From contig QZLH01000165.1 in assembly GCA_003833135.1 (NCBI GenBank), forward strand, positions 183,556 through 247,555: a DNA stretch of 64,000 nt. The letters are read 5' to 3'. Of the stretch, positions 23,625 through 34,459 are shown one piece after another. The position numbers and the translations under genes are program-made. Each line of letters starts with the position of its first letter. Position 1 is the stretch's first letter. The DNA comes from Oehlia diaphana (lineage: Eukaryota > Glomeromycota > Glomeromycetes > Glomerales > Glomeraceae). The notes under the pieces were generated by a model, which worked only from the letters and a program-made list of their open reading frames with translations, had not been told where the DNA came from and made no database searches.

Positions 23625-25624
23625 ATGTTAAAGAATTGGCCTAGATCATTTATAAATAACTATAGAGTAGAAAAAGCGATTAACGAAAACTATATTAAAT
23701 ATTATAATTATTCCGAATTTACCAATATAAAAGAAATTAATGGTAATGGTTCAGCTGGAAAGATTTATCAAGCGAATTGGAAAGGAGCTGACTCTCCTCT
23801 TGTCATTAAATCTTCGTATAAATTGACTATTAAAGAAATCGTAAATGAGGTAATAACTCTATTTATATGATTATTATTTTCTGTAATAACTTTAATTAAT
23901 GAATTATATAAATAAATAATATTAAAAATCCTTTTAGTTAAAAATACAACGACCAAATATTTTACGATTTTATGGAATTTCAAGATTAGAAAATGATCAA
24001 ATGAATAGATTTTCATTGTTTATAGAGTATGCTGACAACGGTTCATTACATTCTTATTTAAAGGAAAAATTTAATAAGCTTGAATGGTATGATAAATATC
24101 GGTTAGCATTTAATTTAATTATATCATATGTCTTAGCATGCACATAATATACCTATACATCAGAATAATATTAAATTGGCGGATTTTGGTCTATCTAGGA
24201 AAACATCCGAAGCATCAAATTATCTTAAGGATGTATACGGTGTATTACCATACGTAGATCCAAAATGCTTAGATGATCAATAATATAACTACTAAATCAG
24301 ATATCTATAGTATTGGAGTTCTTTTATGGCAACTAACAAGTGGACGTAGACCTTTTTATGATGTAGATACACAGTATGATGTATGTTTAGCTATAAATAT
24401 AAAAAATGGAAAAAGGGAGAATATTATTGAAGATACACCACCCGAATATAGTAATTTATATAAAGGTAAATTATTTATTTAGTATGAATTTTATTATTTG
24501 AATATTTATATACATTGACTCTCTTAACTCTTAAAAAAAATCAATTTAGCATGTTGGTTAAATGATCCTGATAAAAGACCTGCTATACAACAAGTTGTTT
24601 TATCTTTAAAATCAATTATATCTAAAGAACACAACGAATGTATTAGTGCTATTATATGTAAGAAAGAATTACCAAAAGAGATAAATTCTAAACCTATATC
24701 AATAGATAATGAATTTGATGATTTGGTAATAAGTGATTTTGTATTAAAATATGATTTAGATACGTAGAAAATAAAATATTACCATATAAAACAAGTTAGA
24801 AAATTATTTAATGAAATATTTGATTCTATAGATTCAATTATTGATAAATTAATTTCTTATTAATTGAAGTACAAGATAAGGAAGGATATAATTTTTTTAG
24901 AAAACGAATCAATTCATTAATCATTATATTACTCTTTCAAATCAAACAAATAATATATTTAATTGGCTTATAAAAAATCAATCAAATAATCCTCAATATA
25001 CATATGTTCTTTCTCAGTTTTTTTATTATAATGGTATTATTGTAGATAAGGATAATGATGAAGCTTTTAAATTATTTTCAAAAGCATCAGAAGTTAATTA
25101 TAATATTGCACAAGTTTATTTAAGTAAATGTTATCAAACAGGAGTTGGAACTGAAATTAATAGTGATTTAGCAATTAATTAAATAATTCTATAAAGAATA
25201 ATAGTATATGCGGTCAACTTTATCTTGGTAATTTATATGAAGATGGTAAAGGAACAAATGTAAATTTAAATAAAGCTTTTTATTGGTACGAAAGAGCGGC
25301 TAATAATGGAAAGGTAAATGGAAGGAATCAAAAAAAGATGAAAAAAAAAAGCATTTGAACTTTATAAAAAATCAGCTGATCGAGAAAATATTATTTCAAA
25401 ATTTTTACTTGGATGTTGTTATTATAAAGGATTTGGAACTGATATTATTAATAATACGATGGCTTTTGAATTATTTAAAATAGCTGCCGAAGAAGGTAAT
25501 TATGGTAATGCACAAAATAATCTTGGAAGTTGGAATATTATTTGAAAATGGAAAGGGGGATCAAAGAAGATTTAGAAAAAGCTTTTCATTGGTACCAAAA
25601 AGCTGCAGAAAATGAAAATAAAAT

Positions 25625-25863
25625 CCCTATAAAAAATGTTTGTCCGATAAATATTCGGAATGGGGTCAATTTTCCGGACACTCGCATGTTATTATACAAT
25701 ATTTGTTACAATTTAATACAAGATGCGGAGATTGAGAATTTTTAACCACATAAAAACGTACAATATCATGATGAATGTTCAATAAATGTCAAGTAAATGT
25801 CGGAACGGGGTCGATTTTCTGAACAAAAAATCGAACAATGTTTGGACAATATTTTTTATAGGG
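25625..25863. mobile_element. MITE inserted in the dead Sel1 array
   Basis: A 239-bp insertion interrupts one Sel1 unit. It begins CCCTATAAAAAATGTTTGTCC and ends with the near-exact inverse (GGACAATATTTTTTATAGGG). Subterminal inner words AATGGGGTCAATTTTC and AACGGGGTCGATTTTC recur as direct copies. No coding capacity. AAT adjoins both ends and may be a 3-bp target duplication. Confidence 0.82.
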
Positions 25864-25864
25864 A

Positions 25865-27600
25865 ATGGGTCAATATAATTTAGGTAGATGTTATCAATAT
25901 GGTATTGGTATTGAAAAAAATGAAATTAAATCATTTGAATTATATATGCAATCAGCTGAAGAAGGAAACTATAATTTGGCACAAAATAATCTCGGATTTT
26001 TTTATGAAAATGGTATTGGTACAGAAAAGGATTTAAAAAGCAGCAGAAAACGGAAATGAAATTGCACAATATAATTTGGCTAAATATTATGAAGATGGTT
26101 ATGGTGTTGAAAAAGATGAAGTCAAAGCATTTAAATGGTATAAAAAATCTGCAAAGAAAGAAAATAATATTTATGCACAAAATAATCTTGGATTATTATA
26201 TGAAAATGTAAAAGGAGTAAAAAAGAATTTGAATAAAGCTTTTTATTGGTTTCAAAAAGCTGTAAAAAATGAAGTTAATGTTGCACAATATAATTTAGGT
26301 AGATGTTATGAAGATGGAAAAGGTGTTGAAAAAGATGAATTTAAAGCATTTGAATGGTATAAAAAATCAGCCGAGAATGGATATAGAAAAGCACAAAATT
26401 ATCTTGGATTATTGTATGAAAATGGAAAGGGAACAAAGAAAAATTTGGATAATGCTTTTTATTGGTATCAAAAGCAACAGAAAATGGAAGTGAAATTGCA
26501 CAATATAATTTAGGTAAATATTATGAAATAATTAAAATTGATGAAGTTAAAGCATTTATATTATATAAAAAATCAGTAAACAAAATCATAATGATGCACA
26601 ATGTCAACTTGATATTTTTATGAAAGTGGTATAGGTATAGAAAATTTAGAAAAAGCAACTTATTGGTATTAAAAAGCAGCAGAAAGTGGAAATAAAATCA
26701 CACAATATAATTTAGATAGATGTTATCAATATGGAATTGGTATTAAAAAAATGAAGTTAAAGCATTTGAATTGTATGAAAAATCTGCTAAACAAGAATAT
26801 AGTGACGCACAAAATAGTTTAGGACTTTTTATAAAAATGGTATAGGTATAGAAAAAGATTTTAAAAAAGCATTTTATTGGTATCAAAAAGCAACAGAAAA
26901 TGGGAATAAAATTGCACAATATAATTTAGGTGAATATTATGAATTTGGAGATGGTATTGAAAAAGAGCATTTGAATTGTATAAAAAGTCAGCTGAGCAAA
27001 ATTATAGTTAAGCACAAAGTAAACTTGGATATTACCGTGAGAGCGGCATAATTACCGAAATGAATTTAGAAAAAGCAGTTTATTGGTATCAAAAAGCAGC
27101 TGATAATGGAGATGAAGTAGCGCAATATAATCAGGGATTATTATACGAAAATGGAAAGGGCATTGAAAAAGATGAAATTAATTGTATAAAAAGTCAGCTG
27201 AAAATGATTATAACGATGCACAAAATCAACTTGGATATTGTCATGAAAGTAGTATAGGTATCGAAAAGAGTTTAGAAAAAGCAGTTATTGGTATCAAAAA
27301 GCGGCAGATAATGGAGATGAAGTAGCACAATATAATCTAGGATTATTATATGAAATGGAAAGGGTGTTGAAAAGGACGAAATTAAAGCATTTGAATTCTA
27401 TAAAAAATCTGCCGATCAAGGATTTGCACTGAGTTAGATATTATCACGATCATAGAATTGGGAGTTAATATTGATAAAGATAAGGCATTTAAATTTATAA
27501 AGTAGCTGCTAGAAAGAAAAATCGTGATGCACAAAAAAGGCTTGCACTTTTATATAAACGAGGAGAAGGGACAAAGAAATATACAGAAAAAGCCATTTAC
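25865..27600 (+). repeat. Higher-order Sel1 DNA array, about 216-bp two-unit period
   Basis: Units of about 108 bp start at words like GCACAATATAATTTAGG (near 26065, 26283, 26499, 26700, 26913, 27120, 27326). They alternate with GCACAAAATAATCTTGG-type words (near 25979, 26175, 26391, 26596, 26807, 27013, 27219). One type encodes VEKDEVKAFEWYKKSAE-like text, the other [18 protein letters not shown] text. The pair occurs about seven times here but once in the intact gene. Confidence 0.75.
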
Positions 27601-27637
27601 TAGTATAAAAAAGCAGGACATCAAAGTTATAAATAAT

Positions 27638-28723
27638 GATACGTCGAATAATTATAGTAGTTATTGTTATTTGTTGTACTAATTATTTACAAAATAAAAT
27701 TTTCATCGTCTTATTTCATAAATTATGAATAAACAAATACGATAAATTAATATTTTCACCATTTTTATTTACAATAAATTTATTAATTTGATTTAATTAA
27801 TATACATTCTTTTATTAGGTTATTCTCTATTTTTAATGTGCCTCTAATATATTTTGGTATTTTGGTAAATTTTTTAACCATGTGTATCATTTTGAAGAAT
27901 AATAATCTTTACCAGCGGGTTAAGTTGGATGAATAACTACAGCGTTCAATTCCATTCTCTACTAAGGCCTCACATTTTGCACAATTGACTTCAAACATTC
28001 AGAACGTTAATATGGCCGTGTCACGATAGTAATTAGATCAACTCGACACTTCTTAAATTCATAATAGACATCACGATATTCCCGCCTCTATAAAACAAAC
28101 GGACATTACTTCTTCTTGTTCGGGCAGTAAAATTTATGATAAGCATTTTTACGTACTAAGAGATTCTGTAAAATCGAAAAAATTTTTTAAGCACGTATTC
28201 TCTCTCTCTCTGATAGCATCATACATTTCTTCACTTTTTCACTGAAAATTTATAAAATTTCAAAAAAATAAATCATTATTTTTTTCATATGCACATGTCC
28301 CATTAGTTGCATTGGAAGATCAAGATTGTACGTCATGCGATTTTACTTTTTATGGAATTAACGCTTATATTACTTTTTCGTGATTATATTATTTTCGCAA
28401 CGAAAAATATGAAATGGATCTGAGTACTGAATGTCTTAACGCTCTGAAATATCCTGGTAAGACAAATTGTAGCTATTTTTTTATGAACATGCTTTATAAT
28501 ATAACTCGTTGTTTGAATATCGTATGTAATCTTTTGGAAAAGCACGGAAAGTCCTTCATTTAAAAAGTTTTAGATTTCCGACTACGCGAAGGGAACACAG
28601 TAGGTATAAAGGTGAACTAAAGAGTATTATACTGAAACTTCCGAAATCAGGAAGAAGGTGACTAAACTGGATAAATGTTTTTAAGGCAAGTTGAATTTAT
28701 TTGGTCGATTCTACAGCCTAAGT
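27638..28723. other. Intergenic, no supported gene
   Basis: AT-rich with a (CT)n run near 28200-28211. No coding signal. Confidence 0.35.
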
Positions 28724-28990
28724 TGCTCTATTCTGTCACCAGATACCTGCTGATCGCGTGTTGGCAGTGTGAAAGGATGTGCTTGCTGGTGAGCATGCCA
28801 TAATGGTGTGTTAGTCGCACGATCTGTTCTGTCACTAATTACCCTGCTAATCGCGTATTGGCAATGGGAAAGGTTGCGTGCTTGTTGGTGAGCATACTCT
28901 AAATGGTGTGTTAGTGTGCAGTGCTTCAATGGACTACTTTGCGGATTGCGTGTCAGTAAAGGAAAGACTGGGTGTTTTTAGGCTGATAAT
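28724..28990. repeat. Diverged tandem repeat, about 97-bp unit, GC-richer
   Basis: Units about 28724-28820 and 28821-28920 share TGTTCTGTCAC, CCTGCTnATCGCGT, TTGGCA, GGTGAGCAT and AATGGTGTGTTAGT. A third, weaker copy (about 28921-28990) keeps CGGATTGCGTGTCAGT and GGAAAG. It is markedly richer in G and C than its surroundings. The minus-strand frame through it is a by-product of the repeat. Confidence 0.65.
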
Positions 28991-31194
28991 ATATTGTCAC
29001 TCTTTCTATATATAAAAGCGATAAAAAGTCGAAACAGATAGATCTTTTCTGGAAAATACAAATGAAGAGACAAATAATTCATATAGAGAACAAGATGCTT
29101 GATGAGAAAGCCCAACTAAATCAAGTAAGTTCCTTATGTATATTCGAAATTAATGGCTTGACGTTTTTAACACCTAACAATATTGAATGTAATCTGCGAA
29201 GAACGAACTAAAGAATCATTTGATTCATCTCGAACGGGTTAGTATTTTTACTTGATACCTTATTACACCTGTTCTTGAAATTGTATGCTGAAGTCATTAT
29301 ATAGACCCAACAGATTCTGGATGTATAGCTCTTTGATAATAAAAAGGGCGCAGAGAGAAGCATACTCATCCCACCACTCCATAAAATAAAATTATGAGTA
29401 GGTAGGATTAATCACATTATAATATAGTAGACTATAATGTACCTATAACATCTTAGCACATTATAGTCTAATAATCACATTATAATCTAGTAGACTAACG
29501 TTCTAGCACATTATAGTCTAGACTAAGACGTACTAATGTTAATATATTAATTCTTAGTATATTTAATGGAACTCCCATTAAATATAGTAATACAGTATAG
29601 TAAATTTATTTCCCATTTCAGTATCAGAGTAAGAACTTTTTTTTAGTTACTAATTACTAGCTATGTGAAAGTAAAAACATAAAGGATACGATAATAAATC
29701 ACGACTTAATGACAGACTCCGGGCAAACATTTTCTAAAGTCGTAATTTTTTTATTTTTCAAATTAATCGATGAGATGAAAAATTTAATGATACTTTTTGA
29801 TAAATATTTCAATCAATCATTTGAGTATTAAATATGAATAGAATAGAATAATTACACGGGATCAATTAGAGAAATTTCATTAACAAAATATTATATGCTG
29901 TAGATTATTTTTAATTACCTGAAATTTGTAAAAACTGCCAAAACAATTATTCGCTAGAAATTATTATCTAAAGTTGCGGAAATAGTATCATTATCAGAAG
30001 ATAATATTCTTCTTAATTTAGTGTTCAAAAGCAGCAACATATATTAAATGATATTGAATTCGGTTGATTATCTATTAAAGCACTTGAATATCTTCTGTTT
30101 TGTATGTATGAAAAAGACTTACCTTTTTTTGCAACACGTTTCAAACAAATAACTTACTGCCGATCAAAAAGTGAACAAATTCATAAAATTAAGGATCAAA
30201 TTGATATGCATAAGTGGACTTGAATGAGACGGAAGAAGATAATAGGAAGAAACGCAAGAAAAAGAAAGCGATTACGCGTGCGGATATAGATTTGGATTTA
30301 GATTAGAGATTGAATAAGGACGGTCAAGTTTTTTTCTGGATTTACGATTTATAGGTTTATAACATCCTTGTAGGGTATGATTTATTTACGGGTTTAATCG
30401 AGAAAGCTGTATCGGACCGATAACACAGTTCAACCCGGAGACACTAACCATTTTCTTATTTATGTAAAAATTCTTTTTCTTTTTTATTTTAGGCTTTCTT
30501 TTTCTTTTTATATATCTTTTATTTTAATTTACTTTGTATTTAGCGTTAGGTGATTCTTTTATTAGATAGATACTTTATTTAACGGGGTGAATAGACACCT
30601 AGGCCTTCATAAATATGTAATAAATGGTTTATAAGTCCCTTCATCAATATTACAAAAAATTGCATGATACAATAAGAATTTATTCTTGTTTTCGTATGTA
30701 ATTAATAATATAGAAAAAATTTTTGGCATTAAAATATGTTAAATTCAAAGTGTCCAGAATCTAATGGTATTATTATTGGACAATGTTTTGATAGTAAATT
30801 TATTCCTTGTACTGTTGACAGTAAACGCACACCCGGTAAAAAAAATAAAAAAATGCAATCTGGAATATTTTCATTACGTATATCTCCATAATTATGTTTA
30901 TGACCTTAACAACTAAGTTAATTAAGTTAATTGACCTTTCTATGACATAAAATTGTTTTATTTGTATATATAAAGTATAAACGGTAGATTACTTGAAAGA
31001 TGATGTCACGACTGTCACGTTATAAGACTGAAATTGACGATCTGAAATTCTGTATAATGTAGTACAATTTCATAATATTGTACCACAAGTCATGCATTTT
31101 TTTTATATATAAAAAACGCCAAAAAACAAATATATCGGGTAACAGGTCAGGTTAGAAAATCTCTTTTTTTTCTCAATTTTAACATTAACGAGAA
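28991..31194. other. Intergenic with small relics
   Basis: 29405-29525 holds two tandem copies of a word set (AATCACATTATAAT, TAGTAGACTA, TCTAGCACATTATAGTCTA) with internal inverted symmetry. 30214-30306 stays open with a basic tail RKKRKKKKAITRADIDLDLD before TAG, possibly the last exon of a lost gene. 30736-30891 is a 51-codon ATG frame without recognisable family. 31090-31194 is the likely promoter/5' UTR of the kinase-Sel1 gene. Confidence 0.4.
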
Positions 31195-34015
31195 ATGATG
31201 ACATACAAGCAATTAGATGACCCCGTTGAATGGGTAGAAAAAACAGTCAATATAAAATATTATCCTTATTCCGAATTCACTAATATGAAAGAAATCAATC
31301 ATGGTTCAGTCGGAAATATTTATCAAGCGAATTGGAAAGGAACCGACACTCTTTTGATTGTTAAATCTTCATATAAATTAACTGTTAAGGAAATCTTGAA
31401 TGAGGTAATTCATTTAAATTTCAAATGATGATACAGTAATAGTAATTTCCGATAGTTAATAAGCAAAATTAGTATTAACTCGTTAAAATATTTATAGATA
31501 GAAATACAGCGAGAAGTTGATTTTCATCCAAACATTTTACGATTTTATGGGGTTTCAAAACTAGAAACTTCTGGTTTAGCTAATCAGATAAATAAATATT
31601 TGTTAATTCTCGAATATGCTGATGGTGGTTCATTGTATTCTTATTTAAAGGAAAAATTCAACGAACTTGAATGGAATGATAAATATCGGTTGGCATTGCA
31701 ACTTGCAAATGCTGTAGAATGTGTTCATGATGAAGGAATAATACATTGTGATTTGGTAACACAATAAACATAATAATTCACTGTAATTTATATAAGATTA
31801 ATAATATTATATCTATATCTTAGCATGCGTATAACGTACTCATACATCGGAATAATGTTAAATTAGCAGACTTCGGTCTATCTAGAAAGATATCTGAAGC
31901 ACCAAATTATCTTAAAGATGCATACGGTCTGCTACCATACGTAGATCCAAAATGCTTAGAAAATCAATCATATGTAATAACTACTAAATCGGATGTCTAT
32001 AGTATTGGTGTCCTTTTTTGGCAGTTATCAAGTGGGCGTAGACCTTTTTATGACGAAAATACACCATACGATGCAAGTTTAGCTATAGCTATAAGAAATG
32101 GAATGAGGGAGGATATTATTAAAAATACACCACCTGAATATAGTAATTTATACGAAGGTAAATTATTAAGTTTAAATAATATTATGAATTTACTTTTCAA
32201 TATTTATTTTATTTATTTACGTTGGCTCTTTTTCTTTAAAAAAAAAAAATAGCATGTTGGATAGATGATCCTAATAAAAGACCAAATATACAACAAGTTG
32301 TTTCATCTCTAAAGTCAATAATTTCTCATGAAAATAATGGAGAAATTAATTCTATCATACATGTAGAAAATACAGAAAATAAGGTGTCAAAAGAGGATGA
32401 ATTTACTGATTTAGTAATAAGCGATTTTATACTAAAATATGATTTAGATGATATGACAGAAAATGAAATTCCTCCATATATATTAAAACAAGCGAAAAAA
32501 TTGTTTGATGAGATAAGTGATTTAACTATCGAAAAAATTGTTGATAAATTAATTACATTGTTGATTAAGGTACAAGATAAAAGAGGATATAATTTTATGG
32601 AAACAAATCAATTTATTAATCAATGTATTAATCTTTACGATCAAATTCCAAGTAATGACATTTTTAACTGGCTTGTGAATAATCAAACAAAACCTCAATA
32701 TATTTTCCTTCTCGGTTTTCTTTATTATAATGGTATTACTATTGAAAATAATATTCATGAAGCATTTAAATTATTTTCAAAAGCGTCAGAAAATAATTAT
32801 CATATTGCACAAGTTTATTTAAGTAAATGCTATCAATTGGGAACAGGAACTGAGATTAATATTCCATTAGCAATTATTTGTTTGCGTAATGCCATAGGGA
32901 ATAATAGTATATGTGCACAGCTTTACCTTGGTAATTTATATGAAGATGGTACAGCAAGAACAAATGTAGATTTAAAGAAAGCTTTTTATTGGTATGAAAA
33001 AGCAGCTAATAATGGAAATTCAAGTGCATTATATCATTTAGGAAAATGTTATCAACTTGGAAAAGGAATAGAAAAAAACCCTAGTAAAGCATTTGAAATT
33101 TATCAAAAATCGGCCGAACAAGAAAATATAAATGCACAATTTTTAATAGGACGTTGTTATTATCGTGGAATTGGAACAGATATTGATCATGTAAAGGCTT
33201 TTGAATTATTTAAAATAGCTGCTGAAGAAGGAAATTATAGTAGAGCACAAAATAATTTTGGATTTTTACACGAAAATGGAATAGGAACAAAGAAAGATTT
33301 AGAAAAGGCTTTTCATTGGTATCATAAAGCGGCAGAAAATGGACATGAAATAGCACAATATAATTTAGGCGAATATTATGAACTAGGAACTGGTGTTGAA
33401 AAAGATGAGGTTAAAGCATTTGAATGGTATAAAAAATCGGCTGATAATAATTTTTTTTATGCAAAACTCCTACTAGGATATTGCTATGTAAACGGTATTG
33501 GAACTGAGGTTAATAAGAAAAAAGGACTTGAGTTATATAATAACGTGGCACAAATTAATGTTGAACGTTATGATTATGATGAAAAATCAATAAACATTTT
33601 AGATAATATGTGTTGGTGGTATCAGAAAGCAGCAGAAGAGGACAGTAAAGTTGCATTATATAACTTGGGCAAATGTTGCGAATTAGAGGGTATACTTCAA
33701 AATAAAGTTAGAGCATTTGGGTTTTATAAGAAATCAGCTGATCAAGGATTTGTAGATGCTCAGTATAAAGTTGGATATTATTATGATCATGGAATTGGAG
33801 TGAATATGAACAAAGAAAAAGCATTCGATTTTTACAAAATAGCTGCTCAAGAAGAAAATCGTGATGCACAAAAAAGTCTTGCATTTTTATACGAACAAGG
33901 TAAGGGAACAGAAAAGAATATAGAAAAAGCTATTTATTGGTACGAAAAAGCCGTAAAGAATGGAAGTCATGAAGCTAAAGAAAGGCTAGATAATTTATCG
34001 TCAAAAAATAGTTAA
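31195..34015 (+). CDS. Protein kinase-like domain fused to a Sel1-repeat array
   Basis: Four exons (31195-31404, 31498-31755, 31824-32157, 32253-34015) give 854 residues. Residues about 25-300 are a kinase domain of the tyrosine-kinase-like type common in Glomeromycotina. The nucleotide loop is INHGSVGNIY (first Gly of GxGxxG replaced by Asn) and K57 is the likely ATP-anchoring lysine. The catalytic loop is HCDLHAYN (153-160, HRD as HCD, Asp kept), with DFG at 172-174 and WxDDPNKRP near the end. An intron splits the catalytic loop after HCDL. Residues about 415-850 hold about 12 Sel1 repeats, alpha-helical solenoids that bind proteins. The predicted role is an intracellular signalling scaffold with kinase activity; the substrate is unknown. 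A dead tandem copy lies 3.5 kb upstream. Confidence 0.87.
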
Positions 34016-34459
34016 AATAAAGCATTTTTGGTCACTTATTTAATGGCAGTTTTTGGCAGGCTTTGATTTTTAATTAAAAAATGTTTAAACGCTAAATTCG
34101 CATTTTAAGTTTGTCTATTCTTTCATATTAATTCTTAATATCATAGAGTTCTATACACCAAAGAAATTTTCTTCAATCCCTAGTACACATTTAATTTTTG
34201 ATTAATGTGTTTAATTCATATTAAATACTTTATACATTTTATAGAAAGGGATGTAACAGATAATGCTAAATTTTTATTTATATTAATTTACCTTCGAAGT
34301 TTTTGAATTATATTAATTTTTTAATTAATTTATAATATTACATGGTATAATTTATTTTAATACTATATAAATAATTTTAACATATATTTAATCATTTTAA
34401 ATTGTACAACTCTGCTATTTCCCTCTAAATAATAATAAATATATCTAACAAATAAAATT
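34016..34459. other. Convergent 3' intergenic region
   Basis: AT-rich 444 bp between the stop of the kinase-Sel1 gene and the stop of the SCYL2-like gene. It is expected to hold both 3' ends. No further feature seen. Confidence 0.5.

Larger units (their letters stand above)
23625..27637 (+). pseudogene. Dead kinase-Sel1 gene, paralogue of the gene at 31195
   Basis: Matches the intact gene at 31195-34015 from start to end. Exon 1 (23625-23849) keeps the glycine-loop region SAGKIYQANWKG and the lysine LVIKSSYK. Exon 2 (from 23938) runs to FNLII and then jumps to CATGCACAT: a deletion removes the end of exon 2, the HCDL catalytic-loop half and most of the next intron. The DFG part (KLADFGLSRK), LPYVDPKC and ACWLNDPDKRPAIQQ are recognisable. 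They are separated by small indels (near 24280) and a TAG after KYDLDT (about 24765). The Sel1 region has many frameshifts, a 239-bp MITE (25625-25863) and about 22 Sel1 units against about 12 in the intact gene. It cannot encode an active kinase as read. Confidence 0.88.

Noticed and set aside
28711..28929. Minus-strand His/Gln-rich frame
   Set aside because: By-product of the 97-bp tandem repeat.
30736..30891. 51-codon ATG frame with several Cys
   Set aside because: Too short and without family or promoter support; mentioned only in the intergenic note.
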